A DNA stretch of 64,000 nucleotides from Leucobacter viscericola. Lineage in GTDB: Bacteria; Actinomycetota; Actinomycetes; Actinomycetales; Microbacteriaceae. The notes beneath the pieces are model-generated. The model had not been told where the DNA came from. It saw nothing but the letters and a program-made list of their open reading frames with translations, and searched no databases. Positions within the stretch are counted from its first letter, which is position 1. Each line of letters opens with the position of its first letter. The translations under genes were made by a program, and so were the position numbers. Where the stretch lies: contig NZ_CP049863.1 in NCBI RefSeq assembly GCF_011299575.1, forward strand, positions 1 to 64,000. Direction: 5' to 3'. Of this stretch, positions 17,231-26,864 are shown piece by piece.

Positions 17231-17445
17231 ACCTCGTCAGTAAACGGCTGAGGTATTGCGGCCCCAGTGACATCGTTCACATTGGTCAGGGCTGTAGTGA
17301 GAGCGATCGCTCCGAGTACGTCGGCGGTCTGCGAGAAGGCTCCAGCCAGTTCTGGCGATACCAGCGTGACAAAGAAGCTCGTGACCTGTGCGGCCACGCC
17401 GACGATGTAAATCGCAAGGCGAGTCTTGTGGTGGTTGGTGAGCAT
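17227..17445 (-). CDS. Phage holin
   Basis: A protein of 72 residues with a basic N-terminus (MLTNHHKTR), one clear membrane segment (LAIYIVGVAAQVTSFFVTLV), a second more weakly hydrophobic segment (TADVLGAIALTTALTNV) and an acidic tail. Size, topology and its place next to a membrane protein and an amidase identify a holin, which makes the lesion that lets the endolysin reach the wall. It lies two bases downstream of the preceding gene. Confidence 0.75.
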   Translation of the reverse strand: MLTNHHKTRLAIYIVGVAAQVTSFFVTLVSPELAGAFSQTADVLGAIALTTALTNVNDVTGAAIPQPFTDEV

Positions 17446-17447
17446 GG

Positions 17448-17870
17448 TTATTCCTTCGGTTTGTTCTTTGTTGGGTTGAGGGTGTCTTCGATGTCTTCTA
17501 GTCGGTCAGCGATCTCGTGAGTGGCTTCCGCCTGTTTCGATTTCCAACCATGCGACCAATCAAGGTGCTGGCCGAGGGTGCGTGAGAGTTCTCGAATCTC
17601 TTCACCGCGCGCGATGTCGCGATTGTCGAGACGCCCGACATCCTTCCGCAACCCTCGGATCTCGCTCATTACGGCAGTTTGATTTGCGTCAATGTTGTCG
17701 CGAAGGTTGTAAGGGGCGCCGCCCGGGAGCTTGTGATCGTTCTCGACCTGCTCCCTCACGCTCTTTACGCTCTTATGCTGGCGGGAAAGCATTGCAATCA
17801 CGATCCCAGAGAGAGCTGTTGACACGACACCGCCTGCGCCGACGACGGCTATCCAGAAAGCTTCTGACAT
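17448..17870 (-). CDS. DUF2746-like membrane protein of the lysis cassette
   Basis: A protein of 140 residues with an N-terminal membrane anchor (AFWIAVVGAGGVVSTALSGIVIAML) and a long charged coiled-coil part (GLRKDVGRLDNRDIARGEEI, HEIADRLEDIEDTLNP). Proteins of this layout are common in actinophage lysis cassettes, between holin and endolysin, and may be a second holin-like or spanin-like factor. Start ATG 17,870 has only a weak AGG upstream. Confidence 0.6.
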   Translation of the reverse strand: MSEAFWIAVVGAGGVVSTALSGIVIAMLSRQHKSVKSVREQVENDHKLPGGAPYNLRDNIDANQTAVMSEIRGLRKDVGRLDNRDIARGEEIRELSRTLGQHLDWSHGWKSKQAEATHEIADRLEDIEDTLNPTKNKPKE

Positions 17871-17900
17871 GAAGGGCTACCTAATAGATGAGGTTCAGCG

Positions 17901-18845
17901 TTATTCGGAGCGCCCGCCGTCCCAATAGAACTCCGTGACCTCAACCTCTTTACCGTTCTGCACTCGCGCTAGCAGTCGAACGAGCTGACCCTCTGCGAGG
18001 CGACGATTGAAGTTGATCTGGAATGACAATTTGCCGAGTGAATCGATTGTTTTACGCGGGTCGGCGATCTGCAGTCGGTTCTTGTTCTCGCCAGTCTCGC
18101 GAACTAGCTGGAAGGCGACTCGAGTTCCGGCCTCGCCTTCCATGGCGATGTTAATCGTGCCGGAGAGGAAGCCGGGGCCTCGCGCAATAGTCCTGTCGCC
18201 CCACTTGTCATCTGTCCACTTATCGCGGAACGTAATGTATTCGGTATTGCCACCCTTGATCTTCTGCGGTGCCTTTCGGCTGCTTCCGCCGGTAAATTCT
18301 TTCACGATTTCCTCCCCATTGGGTGCTGGTGCGCCGGTAGCGCCTGAAAGGATCGCATTGGCGCGATCCACGATGTTGTTGAGTTGGCCGTGCAGGAATG
18401 GGCCGGGGCACTCCGTGTAGCCGCCAGGGAGTACCTCGCGATGGCCAACCACCCGGCTGCGATCAACCCGACCCCACCCGTAACGCTTGCAGAGATCAGC
18501 CGCTAGCTGGGCCAGCTTCTCGACCTGCGCCCAGGAAACGCCCCAATCAGGGGCCCCAGTCGTGTTGACGGTCTCGACAGTAACTGAGTTCCGGTCATTG
18601 TCGTAACCTGGGGCATTCGAGGTCCAGGGACGATACTCCTCGGGAACGATGCCCACAAGATCGCCAGTTGTAAGTAGACAATAGCTTGCCGACACCTCCC
18701 GGCTGGAGGATGAGAGTACGGCAATATTGCCATCATTCGTTCCACCTGCGGTGTGATGGATGATGAGGCGATTTACGGCGCGAGGCCCGATGTCGTTGTA
18801 CTTAGACGTCGGTGCCGTCCAGGCGGTGAGTGGTGAGTGGGTCAT
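17901..18845 (-). CDS. Endolysin, N-acetylmuramoyl-L-alanine amidase
   Basis: A protein of 314 residues. Residues 20-150 form an Amidase_2/PGRP domain with zinc ligands in NRLIIHHTAGG, in VVGHREVLPGG and in TECPGPF. It cleaves the bond between muramic acid and L-alanine in peptidoglycan. The C-terminal 150 residues (FTGGSSRKAPQKIKGGNTEY onward) are beta-rich and may bind the wall. ATG 18,845 has AGAGAGCAGAGG upstream. It ends the tail-to-lysis order of the leftward operon. Confidence 0.85.
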   Translation of the reverse strand: MTHSPLTAWTAPTSKYNDIGPRAVNRLIIHHTAGGTNDGNIAVLSSSSREVSASYCLLTTGDLVGIVPEEYRPWTSNAPGYDNDRNSVTVETVNTTGAPDWGVSWAQVEKLAQLAADLCKRYGWGRVDRSRVVGHREVLPGGYTECPGPFLHGQLNNIVDRANAILSGATGAPAPNGEEIVKEFTGGSSRKAPQKIKGGNTEYITFRDKWTDDKWGDRTIARGPGFLSGTINIAMEGEAGTRVAFQLVRETGENKNRLQIADPRKTIDSLGKLSFQINFNRRLAEGQLVRLLARVQNGKEVEVTEFYWDGGRSE

Positions 18846-18867
18846 AGCCTCTGCTCTCTTTCAAAAG

Positions 18868-18998
18868 TTAAGTTGTGTCGCCTGAGTTCGCTTCTAAGTG
18901 GTCGATTGGGTGACGAACGCCTTCTGCGTCATCGGGAGACAATTTCTCGCGTACTCGTGGTGCCCGCAGTTCGGCGTCACTAAGGTTTTGAGCGACAT
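18868..18998 (-). pseudogene. Short tail-region gene with one missing base
   Basis: ATG 18,998 begins MSLKT two bases after the stop of the gene before. The frame then stops early, but adding one C near 18,977 gives MSLKTLSDAELRAPRVREKL then SPDDAEGVRHPIDHLEANSG and TAA 18,870-18,868, a 43-residue product. The composition (DAEGVRHPIDHLEA) looks coding. This is the only clear frame break found in the tail block. Function is unknown. Confidence 0.4.
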
Positions 18999-19000
18999 GG

Positions 19001-19486
19001 TCACACCCCTACCACTTCACGCAAAACCAAGCGATTATTAGGGGCGGCATTGTTGTCGTTGTTCCCCGAGATTTTGTCGTTCGTAACGTAAAAATACTTA
19101 CTCACGACGTCTGCGCCGACTTTCGTCAGTAGACGCACTCCATAACCGGAATAGAGCTGCACCTGGGCTTTCGAGATGAACTGATGAGTGAAGTTCACGT
19201 TGACTGCCGCACCACTTGCGTACTCGGACCAGATTAAGCAAACACCGCTGAGTTGGCTAGAAATCGATTCTGTGAGGTCGATCGACTGAATGCCATTTAG
19301 GAAAACCGAGCCGGACCAGAGTACCTTTCCTGGCTTAGACATTTTGCCTTCAAGTGGCAAGAGTCGATTGTCAAAATTGCCGAGGGCAGTGTCCAGTGCA
19401 TTTGCCATCCCATTGTGATGTGCCTGGAACGGGGCAATCTTGGTATTCGTGTCGATGAGGGGAATGCCTCTGGGTGTTGTTGCCAC
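19001..19486 (-). CDS. Minor tail/fibre-associated protein
   Basis: GTG 19,486 has AGGAG six bases upstream. The 161-residue protein begins MATTPRGIPLIDTNTKIAPF and then LDTALGNFDNRLLPLEGKMS, a start often seen in tail-fibre-type proteins of actinophages. The rest is beta-rich (LWSGSVFLNGIQSIDLTESI). It follows the other tail tip genes and precedes the endolysin, so a host-contact role is inferred from position. Confidence 0.55.
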   Translation of the reverse strand: MATTPRGIPLIDTNTKIAPFQAHHNGMANALDTALGNFDNRLLPLEGKMSKPGKVLWSGSVFLNGIQSIDLTESISSQLSGVCLIWSEYASGAAVNVNFTHQFISKAQVQLYSGYGVRLLTKVGADVVSKYFYVTNDKISGNNDNNAAPNNRLVLREVVGV

Positions 19487-19495
19487 TTGAATCTC

Positions 19496-20119
19496 CTAGT
19501 TTGAAAAAGTCGCAAGTGCGGTAACTTGAGCGAAGTTTGCGGCGTTTGCTGGGAAAGCGCTGCCATTGAGGGCCATGCACTGTACGGAAACAGTGATCGT
19601 TGAGCCTGGCGTGACCGCATATGAGCGAGAATGGGTGCCAGACATGACGTTGTTTACGACCGTGGCTCCCGCATCCTTGCTCGCGGAAAACTGTCTACTC
19701 GTGCTGCTGTCGACTACGAGCCGTAGGTAGGCCACCGTAACCCCGCCCGTAGTCCTGTCAAGAGCCTCAGCCGCCCCCGTGGCGAGAATGCTAACGCGAC
19801 TTTTGTCGGCCGGGACTTCAAGAGTGAGAGTGGCTTTCGTTACCCAAGAGGCGTTGATTGAAATATTGGTTACTGCGTTAGATGAGCTAACCGTAACAGG
19901 GAGGTTCTTTACGAGCGAAACGACCTCAGCGACGGTCGTGTTGAGCTGGTCTACGGAGCGATTGAGTTGGTCGATTGATCCGTTGAGCTCTAGGTTCGTA
20001 TTTCCGCTCAAGCTTGCGGATAGACCAAGGAGGCGATCGTGCTCCCTGATCGTGCCGATAACCCAGTCGATGAGGCGATACTGCTCTCTATCGAAAGTGT
20101 TCTGCGGTGGCGCTAGCAT
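19496..20119 (-). CDS. Minor tail protein, candidate receptor-binding component
   Basis: A protein of 207 residues. The first 35 residues (PPQNTFDREQYRLIDWVIGT) look like an attachment region, followed by a coiled coil (SIDQLNRSVDQLNTTVAEVV) and a beta-rich C-terminal domain. That layout fits a trimeric tail fibre. ATG 20,119 has no Shine-Dalgarno sequence; a -10-like TAGAAT lies exactly six bases upstream, so a leaderless mRNA is inferred. Confidence 0.6.
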   Translation of the reverse strand: MLAPPQNTFDREQYRLIDWVIGTIREHDRLLGLSASLSGNTNLELNGSIDQLNRSVDQLNTTVAEVVSLVKNLPVTVSSSNAVTNISINASWVTKATLTLEVPADKSRVSILATGAAEALDRTTGGVTVAYLRLVVDSSTSRQFSASKDAGATVVNNVMSGTHSRSYAVTPGSTITVSVQCMALNGSAFPANAANFAQVTALATFSN

Positions 20120-20125
20120 ACGGCA

Positions 20126-20146
20126 ATTCTATAGCAAAAGCATAGG
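20126..20146 (-). promoter_or_regulatory. Late promoter with CCTATG-N9-TAGAAT-N6-ATG layout
   Basis: Read on the - strand: CCTATG (20,146-20,141), nine bases, TAGAAT (20,131-20,126), six bases, then ATG 20,119. The same spacing occurs before the genes at 26,858 and 29,555. It would give a transcript starting at or near the ATG. Confidence 0.45.
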
Positions 20147-20152
20147 TATGGC

Positions 20153-21763
20153 TTAGGTGGGTGGAATAAGTGGCTCAATTCCAAGGTCTCCAACGCTCCA
20201 GTTGCCAACGAGAGTATTAAAGTAGGCAATGGACATATCGCCGTAGTGGGAATTGAAGTCTCCGATCGTTGTGTCGGCTTCGGCTTGATAGGACACGGTT
20301 GCGGGAGAAATGGTCGCGCTGGAAATGCGTGCCCAGAAACCACCCTCAAGCACCCGAGACCCAGCGATATTTCCAAAGGCTTGATTCTCAAACTCGTTTT
20401 CAACTTTGGAGAAGAGGAAGGAGTTTAGCGAGGCGATCGACTCAACGGGCCACTTGGAATCGAAGGTCTGAAACGTATCGAACGGGTAAAGGTTGTTGAA
20501 GTCTCCGATTGTGGGGTAGGCGGCCGAGCCACTGTCCCCCTTTCTATTCAGTCCTCGCGTTGTCACATTGAGCCTCATGGTTGGGCCGGTCCAGGAGCAA
20601 AGTGCGTCGGCTGCAGCGCGCCACGCAGATTCATAGCCAACGAGCATTAGATTCTCCACCTCTGCACCTATCTCGGTTGGAGAGTCATCTGCTGAGTTTC
20701 CAGTCGCCATGTCGATCGTTGCGCGATTGTAAAAGATCCCGGTCCCACGCACTCGAAGGGAGGAGTAGTAGCTGCTTGTGCCAGCCGTCGCCGCGATTCG
20801 GTAAGGCGCGTACTGCTCGATACTCGAACCAGTCACACGGATAATGAGAGTTTGCGAGTCCTCTCCAATTTCCACCTGAAGATTCCCACCCGTGGCAAGC
20901 CACTGTGAAGCAGTGATTGGCTTGCCGTCGTTCCCTGCCACACAGTAGACGGAGGAGGCAACATGGTCTCGGCCAACGAAATCAACGCAGGTCGGTTGAA
21001 TGATGGACTGCAGGCTCACTCCAGGCCCATCCTCGCCGCTAGCAGGCTTTAGGTCGATCGAAAACTCGAGGGTTTCGCCAGCCTTGACATTAAACACCCG
21101 CGTCTCTTCGGTCCAGCCACCTAGTGGGAAGGCGAGGTCAGTACGACGTTCTGCAGATTCGAGATAGTGGACCTTGATTCGCTGAGCCGTGTTCGAGTCA
21201 TCGACCGAAACGGTGCGGGCTGAATCGCGATGAGTCTGAGCAACCCGCCCCCGAATTGGTCGAAAGACCACATTGTTTGAGACGAGTGAAGCCTCGACGC
21301 GGTGTGCAGAGCAGAGCTGTTTTATACGGTCCCAAACTGACCCATTCCACCCCGTTGCAACTACGGGAATTGCTGAGAGGGAGGAGTCGATGACGATTCC
21401 ACTCGTTATACCTACGACAGAGCAGAGGTAGGTGAAGTAGCCGCTCAAGTTTCCAACGTAGGGATCAAGCTTCCGCTCAGAAACGAAGGCGATCATTCTC
21501 GAATCTGCGGTGACCGTTGCGGCGAGCTCCTGGTCGGAAATGCTTGAGACTCGCCCAACCGTCTTGCCCTGCCCGGAGTCAACAAGCTCGACCTCCTTGC
21601 GGCGCATGTGGCGGGCCCGCTTGCCGCCTTTGAGCTGCAGCGTCATCTGACTCACGCCGCCGCTCATCTCAGTAACGTTGACGGGCGTGGCGTTTTCCGA
21701 CACAGAATGCGAGGTGATTTCTCGCGTCACATCTGTGCCGTCAACCTTGATCGAGATGGTCAC
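20153..21763 (-). CDS. Minor tail protein (tail tip)
   Basis: A protein of 536 residues, beginning MTISIKVDGTDVTREITSHS, with alternating short strands throughout (QMTLQLKGGKRARHMRRKEV). The N-terminal 200 residues resemble the baseplate or tail-hub type proteins that follow the distal tail protein in siphophages. ATG 21,763 overlaps the end of the gene before it (ATGA-type coupling). A role at the tail tip is inferred from size and order. Confidence 0.6.
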   Translation of the reverse strand: MTISIKVDGTDVTREITSHSVSENATPVNVTEMSGGVSQMTLQLKGGKRARHMRRKEVELVDSGQGKTVGRVSSISDQELAATVTADSRMIAFVSERKLDPYVGNLSGYFTYLCSVVGITSGIVIDSSLSAIPVVATGWNGSVWDRIKQLCSAHRVEASLVSNNVVFRPIRGRVAQTHRDSARTVSVDDSNTAQRIKVHYLESAERRTDLAFPLGGWTEETRVFNVKAGETLEFSIDLKPASGEDGPGVSLQSIIQPTCVDFVGRDHVASSVYCVAGNDGKPITASQWLATGGNLQVEIGEDSQTLIIRVTGSSIEQYAPYRIAATAGTSSYYSSLRVRGTGIFYNRATIDMATGNSADDSPTEIGAEVENLMLVGYESAWRAAADALCSWTGPTMRLNVTTRGLNRKGDSGSAAYPTIGDFNNLYPFDTFQTFDSKWPVESIASLNSFLFSKVENEFENQAFGNIAGSRVLEGGFWARISSATISPATVSYQAEADTTIGDFNSHYGDMSIAYFNTLVGNWSVGDLGIEPLIPPT

Positions 21764-22596
21764 TGGTCGTCCACCTCCACGAGCTTTGCGGTGACACCAA
21801 TGGAGTCATACGGCCTTGAGTATGGGGTCACGACAGGATGGCCTTCAAAATGACATCCGGTATGCCCGTTGCCGCCGTGGAACTTTGACACGGGCCGCTG
21901 CGCAGTTGACGGAAGAACCTGCGCTTGCATCGCATAGAGCTCTGCGATGGCGAGGGGTGAAACTGAGATAGACACGCCGTCCAGGCTGGCTGACCCCGCG
22001 ATGGTGGTTGTGAGAATATTACCGCTCGTGACATTGGCAGCGAGAGCCGTCACGTCCGGCCCGGACCTTTGGGCCCCTAGCATCGGGGTGAGGCGAACGA
22101 TTGAGGGAGTGCCCGCGTACCCGAAGTGAAGGGAATGCCCTGGTGGAATGGGAATGTAATGCTCACGACTATTTGCGGCCGGTTGGCGCACGAGCAGTGC
22201 CCCAGACGCAGGTAGATCAAGGTTATTTGCGGGAGTCTGAATAGCCTCAGGGGCATCATCCCCGTACACGGGCGGTGCGTCAAGGGTGGCCTGCACGGGG
22301 GCCGCCCAATGCGCGGCAAGGATATTTCGGTCTGCCCACATCGGGTCTATGAAATATATGGGTGAGTCCCCGTAGAGGCCGCTCGAGAGGTCGAGTAGGT
22401 GCTGGAGTTCGTCGCGGCGCCCACGCCAAGAGAAGTCGTACTCTCGGTGCGAGCCGAAGGACGTTCTCATACCCGCCCGGCCGGAAAGGTACTGAATCTT
22501 CTCTCCGTAACCCATAGAAGTGTGTCCACCACCAGCCTGAAACATTTTCACCGGCTTGAGGTGACCCGGTGTGCCGATATAAAAAACGCGACTCAT
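21760..22596 (-). CDS. Distal tail-type minor tail protein
   Basis: A protein of 278 residues starting MSRVFYIGTPGHLKPVKMFQ. The first 100 residues include REYDFSWRGRRDELQHLLDL and IYFIDPMWADRNILAAHWAA, typical of actinophage minor tail proteins directly after the tape measure gene. The second half is beta-rich (GHSLHFGYAGTPSIVRLTPM) and may be a carbohydrate-binding-like fold. Starts inside the stop of the tape measure gene, so translation is coupled. Confidence 0.6.
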   Translation of the reverse strand: MSRVFYIGTPGHLKPVKMFQAGGGHTSMGYGEKIQYLSGRAGMRTSFGSHREYDFSWRGRRDELQHLLDLSSGLYGDSPIYFIDPMWADRNILAAHWAAPVQATLDAPPVYGDDAPEAIQTPANNLDLPASGALLVRQPAANSREHYIPIPPGHSLHFGYAGTPSIVRLTPMLGAQRSGPDVTALAANVTSGNILTTTIAGSASLDGVSISVSPLAIAELYAMQAQVLPSTAQRPVSKFHGGNGHTGCHFEGHPVVTPYSRPYDSIGVTAKLVEVDDQ

Positions 22597-25500
22597 CCTT
22601 GGCCCGTCCTTCCTGAATTAACCGCACCCGCACCAAAGAATCGCTGCATTGCCCCTCCGTCCAGAGATATGCCCACTGCCTGCCTGACATCTACAAGTAG
22701 CTGGCGATCGGTTGGTGAGAGCTCAACTTCCATCGGGCCCGCACCGAGACCACCACCATTGCCATTGCCGCCCACGCGACCGGATTTGGCAGACTCGTGG
22801 AGGCGAGCCAGGTTCCCAACGCCAAGGTTTGCGACCGCTGGCGCCGAGAATACAAACTCTTTTCCGTGGACAACGCCAGCGACCTCGCCGGTGCCACCGT
22901 CGCCTGTGTAGCCACCCGCCTTCCATCCTCGCGCAGCCCGTACTTGCCAATGCGCGGCCTGTGGAACGAGGACAGCGAGAGCCATAACGTCTCGATCGGC
23001 AATAGCCTTTGCCACTCGTGGCACCAAGCTCATGAGCTGGATCATTGCCTCGGTGCGAACGGAAGCGCTTGCCGCTTCTCCAGACAAGCTATTAAATGCC
23101 CCACCTGGAATTGGCTTAGAAGCTGCGCTTCGAAGTTTGGTCATGGAGGAGGTCGCTGCGTCTGCCTTGGCCTTGAACTCGTTGAACGCCTGGATCGCTG
23201 GGTTTGTGTTCGCGGTAACTGTGATGTTGCGAGGAATCTTGTCGATCGCGAACTTCACATCATCGAAGCTCTTTGCATACTTGCTGATCTCTGTTCGCGA
23301 GAAGCCGAGCTGGGTGGCCTGCTCGATAAACTTCCTCTTCAGCTCGTCAGTCTTTTTCTTGAGATCCTCGCTACTCATCCCGCTCGCGGCGAGAGACTCG
23401 ATGTGATCCCGGTAGCTCTTGACGAGATCGGTGATCGTCTTTCGGTTATTGACCGCCGCCTCGCTGTTGCCGACGAGCGTCTTGTTGTTCTTTTCCTGCT
23501 CGGCGGTCAGCTTCTTTTTAGTCTCTGCGATCTTGACATCAGTCTCACCAATTTTTGCCCGCAACTCGGCCGCCCGAATCGAGTCGCCGTAGTTCTCAGC
23601 CACCATGAGCCAATACTGGAGAGTAGTCTTATCTGCGTTCAGTGACGCCATTTCTGCGCGGTACTTCGCTATCGCGTCAGCCGAGTCCTCTGCGGCCTTC
23701 TTCATTTTGATCCAGGCAGAGGTCACTTGGTCAAGAGTGCTTTGGCCGGAGAATCGAATCTCGAACGCCCTGCCCCAAATCGACGCGAGGTCGGATGCGT
23801 AGTTTGCCAAGGTGTAGATTTTCTTGGCAGCCTTCTCGGAAGCGCCCCCTGCATCATCAACACTGTCAGTGAAGTTGTCGACTCCCTCAGCGCCTTCGGC
23901 AAACCCATTGCCCGCACGGTTTGCCTCACCGCCAACGGTCTTTACTTGATTGATAACGCCGTTCACGACCCCATTGAAGTCACGAAAGTTATCTTTTAGG
24001 GGATCGAGGGAACCAGCACCACGCAAGCCGCCAGTAATGGCAGTCATTCCCGACCAGAGGAACTTTTGAAGGGTGGAGAGCTTGCTACCCCAAAGCTGCC
24101 CAAGCGAGTCTAGGGCCCCCGAAATGAATCCTCCCGCATTGAAAATTACGCGGGCTAGGCTCTGAAAGATCCCCTCGGTGCCTTTTGCGTAGACATTCGC
24201 AGACTGCCCCGTTTGGTTGGCAAGCCGTATGAAGTAATCTCTAACGCCAGTTTGGCCCTGTGTGGCAGCAATGTTCAGCACTTCGTTAAAGTTGCCGCCC
24301 ATCGCGGCCCACGTTTCTGCAAACTGATTGCTTGAGGCAAGTTTTTGAAACTCTTCACTCGCCATGAGGGTGTTCTGTGCCCAGGCGAGGGTGTTTTCAC
24401 CAAGTGCGACCGTAAAGCCTTCAACCGCCCCCGTTGCACTTCCGTAGGCAGGTGCGGCAAGTCCGAGTACCGAGGCGGTGTCGCTGAGAGCTTGGTTGTT
24501 TGTCTCAAGGGAACCGGTTGCGAGGTCAACATTGGGCTGCAGGTGAAGGAAGGAGTCGGCGACGGCATTGTTCCCCTCGGCGACTGCCTGACTATATGCC
24601 TCTTTGTCGGCGGCGAGAGCCTCCGTCAATCCAGCAGTCGTGCCCACGTACTTGTCGAATGCCATCTCGGCGCTATCGCCTGCCTGCATGAATGCAGCGG
24701 CAAGGGTGCCAAGAGCGAGCACGATAAGCCCGATTCCCGTGCTGGCCAGAGTGACCTTAAAGACCGACACTGCCCGCGTGGATAGTCCTGCGGCGGCCGC
24801 GACGGAGGAGAATGCTGAACTCATTCCGCGAAGGGTGAAGATGGAGCCGACGCCCGCTGCAGACAACTCGGCGGTCGCCGTGCCCATTGCGGCAACGGAA
24901 GCCATTGCAAGAGCACCTGTTGCGACGATTCCCGTCAACCCGAAAGCAATCCCAGCAAGGGTCGCTGCAATGCCGATGGCCCACTTGCCGCCTGCGGAGC
25001 GCGCGAATATTGCGAATTGCTGAACGAGGGGGGTGATGATGTCTAGTGCGGCTTTGGCTGCTGGTGCAAGTGCATCACCAACGGCTGCAGTCGTTTCCAT
25101 GATGCTGTTGAGGAAGATTTGCCACTTGCTTGCAAGGTCGTCAACGATGAGGCCGTACTGTCGGCCAAGCTCCGTGCCTTCGGAATACCCCTGCGAGGCG
25201 TCGGCGAGTGCCTGCTCGAGCACGGACAGCCCTTCACCGGCATTGCGCGAGTCCGATGCGAGCGCCTGGAACACCTGCGATGAGCGCTTCTCCGAGAGCC
25301 CAAGATCCGAAAGCGCGACGGTCATATTGTCGACGTTGCCAAGTGCCCGCACGAAGGAGGTGACGAACTGCGATGGGTCCTGCTGCCAGAGCCTTGCAGT
25401 CTCGTCGGCGCTCAGGCCGAGGAGCTGAGCGAACACCGGGAGCTTGTCGTTAATTCCGCCGATTGCCTTATCCATGACGGACTGAAGCGACAGAAACGCC

Positions 25501-26858
25501 GAACGGGCACGCTCTGGCGGCTGGCCAAGCGATCCGAGCGCAGCGGCCAGACCAATTACCTCGTGAGTTGCGAATCCGGCTGAGGTGCCGAAGGGTGCGA
25601 GCTCCTGGGATGTCTTAATGATTTGCGACTCAGTAGCGGCGGCATTGACGCCAACGAGCGTGATGGACGACCCGATCCGGTTAAAGTCGGTATCGCCCAT
25701 GAGATTTGAGATTCGCCCGAGAGACTCTACTGCCTGATCGAGTGTCACCGTATCCGAGGTGGCAACGAACTGCGCAACGGTTTCCGTGAAGTCGGCAAGT
25801 GAACTCGTGGCGACGCCGAGCTGAGCGCCGCGCCCCGTGATGTTAGAGATTTCACCAAAGGTTTGCGGGATCTCTCGCGTGAGTTGAAGTAGCTCGTCAC
25901 GCATTCGTGTAGCGCCGTCTCCGACAAGTCCGGTAGTACGCTCTACCGTGGTGAAGCTTGATTCGTAGCTTGCACTGGCGGCAAGCACGGCGGCCCCCGA
26001 CGCCCCGATTGCGGCGTTCATAATGCCCGCCGTGGTTGCGACATCGTAGAGGGCGTAACGCAGGCGAGGGAGGGCTACCGTTGCCTCATTGGTGGCGCTA
26101 TTGGCCTGCCTGGTGGCGCGCTCCTGGTCATAGAGATACTGGTTGTAGAGAGCCGTCTGCTGAGAGGCTGTGGACTTCTCTGCCATGACCCGATCGAACG
26201 ACTTTACATGCGCGTCGTACTGGAGATTTAGCCCACTAATCTCCTTGGCCTCTACTGCCCAAATGGATTCGCTGGCCCTGAGGCCCGCCGATGAGTCTCT
26301 TGAGTTCGCCTGACCCATAAAGCTCTTCGGGTCGGTGAAGCCCTCTTGGTAGCGCTTCGCCCATGCTTCGTTCTCGCGCTGCAGCGTTTGGTAGGTTTCG
26401 AGCGCGGCCGCTCGCTTCTTTTCTTCGGCCGTGATGACCTTGCGGGCGACCTGCTCTGCCGTGACGCCCTCTGCCTCACGAATCTGGATGATCCTCTGTG
26501 CCTCTTGCAGGGTCATTGCCTGGGCTGAAATTTGGGAGGCATTTCCTGAGCCGCCTGCCCCAGTTTGCGCCTGGGCTACTGCTCGGATGGCGTCAGTTGC
26601 GAGATCAGCTTGTTGCACAAGCTCTGCAAAACCTGCAGCGTACTTTGCGAGGTCGCTCGCGCCTGCCGACATTGCCTGTGCGGTTTCGCGAGCGGAGCGC
26701 GCCTGTCGATTGAGATTGCGCTCGAGGCGCTCAATCGCCTCGTCGGTGCCACCGGTCTCGCGGTTATACGCTCCGACTGCGGTAATGAGAGCTTCGAGAT
26801 CATCAATGCCGCTGATCGAGAGGCTAATTTCGCCCTGGGCATTGAAATTCTCAGACAT
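22593..26858 (-). CDS. Tail tape measure protein
   Basis: The longest gene of the element, 1421 residues. Residues 40-290 are coiled coil. A phage tail tape measure core follows (LTREIPQTFGEISNITGRGA, SLADFTETVAQFVATSDTVT). Hydrophobic segments lie around residues 640-690 and 725-750 (IGLIVLALGTLAAAFMQAGD), and a long helical C-terminal part follows. Length sets tail length, by the known role of this family; about 0.15 nm per residue would give a tail near 200 nm (estimate). Start ATG 26,858 has no Shine-Dalgarno; TAAACT lies six bases upstream. Confidence 0.9.
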   Translation of the reverse strand: MSENFNAQGEISLSISGIDDLEALITAVGAYNRETGGTDEAIERLERNLNRQARSARETAQAMSAGASDLAKYAAGFAELVQQADLATDAIRAVAQAQTGAGGSGNASQISAQAMTLQEAQRIIQIREAEGVTAEQVARKVITAEEKKRAAALETYQTLQRENEAWAKRYQEGFTDPKSFMGQANSRDSSAGLRASESIWAVEAKEISGLNLQYDAHVKSFDRVMAEKSTASQQTALYNQYLYDQERATRQANSATNEATVALPRLRYALYDVATTAGIMNAAIGASGAAVLAASASYESSFTTVERTTGLVGDGATRMRDELLQLTREIPQTFGEISNITGRGAQLGVATSSLADFTETVAQFVATSDTVTLDQAVESLGRISNLMGDTDFNRIGSSITLVGVNAAATESQIIKTSQELAPFGTSAGFATHEVIGLAAALGSLGQPPERARSAFLSLQSVMDKAIGGINDKLPVFAQLLGLSADETARLWQQDPSQFVTSFVRALGNVDNMTVALSDLGLSEKRSSQVFQALASDSRNAGEGLSVLEQALADASQGYSEGTELGRQYGLIVDDLASKWQIFLNSIMETTAAVGDALAPAAKAALDIITPLVQQFAIFARSAGGKWAIGIAATLAGIAFGLTGIVATGALAMASVAAMGTATAELSAAGVGSIFTLRGMSSAFSSVAAAAGLSTRAVSVFKVTLASTGIGLIVLALGTLAAAFMQAGDSAEMAFDKYVGTTAGLTEALAADKEAYSQAVAEGNNAVADSFLHLQPNVDLATGSLETNNQALSDTASVLGLAAPAYGSATGAVEGFTVALGENTLAWAQNTLMASEEFQKLASSNQFAETWAAMGGNFNEVLNIAATQGQTGVRDYFIRLANQTGQSANVYAKGTEGIFQSLARVIFNAGGFISGALDSLGQLWGSKLSTLQKFLWSGMTAITGGLRGAGSLDPLKDNFRDFNGVVNGVINQVKTVGGEANRAGNGFAEGAEGVDNFTDSVDDAGGASEKAAKKIYTLANYASDLASIWGRAFEIRFSGQSTLDQVTSAWIKMKKAAEDSADAIAKYRAEMASLNADKTTLQYWLMVAENYGDSIRAAELRAKIGETDVKIAETKKKLTAEQEKNNKTLVGNSEAAVNNRKTITDLVKSYRDHIESLAASGMSSEDLKKKTDELKRKFIEQATQLGFSRTEISKYAKSFDDVKFAIDKIPRNITVTANTNPAIQAFNEFKAKADAATSSMTKLRSAASKPIPGGAFNSLSGEAASASVRTEAMIQLMSLVPRVAKAIADRDVMALAVLVPQAAHWQVRAARGWKAGGYTGDGGTGEVAGVVHGKEFVFSAPAVANLGVGNLARLHESAKSGRVGGNGNGGGLGAGPMEVELSPTDRQLLVDVRQAVGISLDGGAMQRFFGAGAVNSGRTGQG
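26228..26239. promoter_or_regulatory. TTAGCCCACTAA copy inside the tape measure gene
   Basis: Exactly the same 12 bases as at 31,149-31,160, inside the coding region. Flanking bases extend it to GGAGATT-N9-AATCTCC. Whether it is bound by the regulator or is a chance match is unknown. Confidence 0.25.
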
Positions 26859-26864
26859 ATAGAC

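Noticed and set aside
24345..24785. Plus-strand ORF of 146 residues inside the tape measure gene
   Set aside because: It lies fully antisense to a strongly supported gene and has the composition of a shadow frame.
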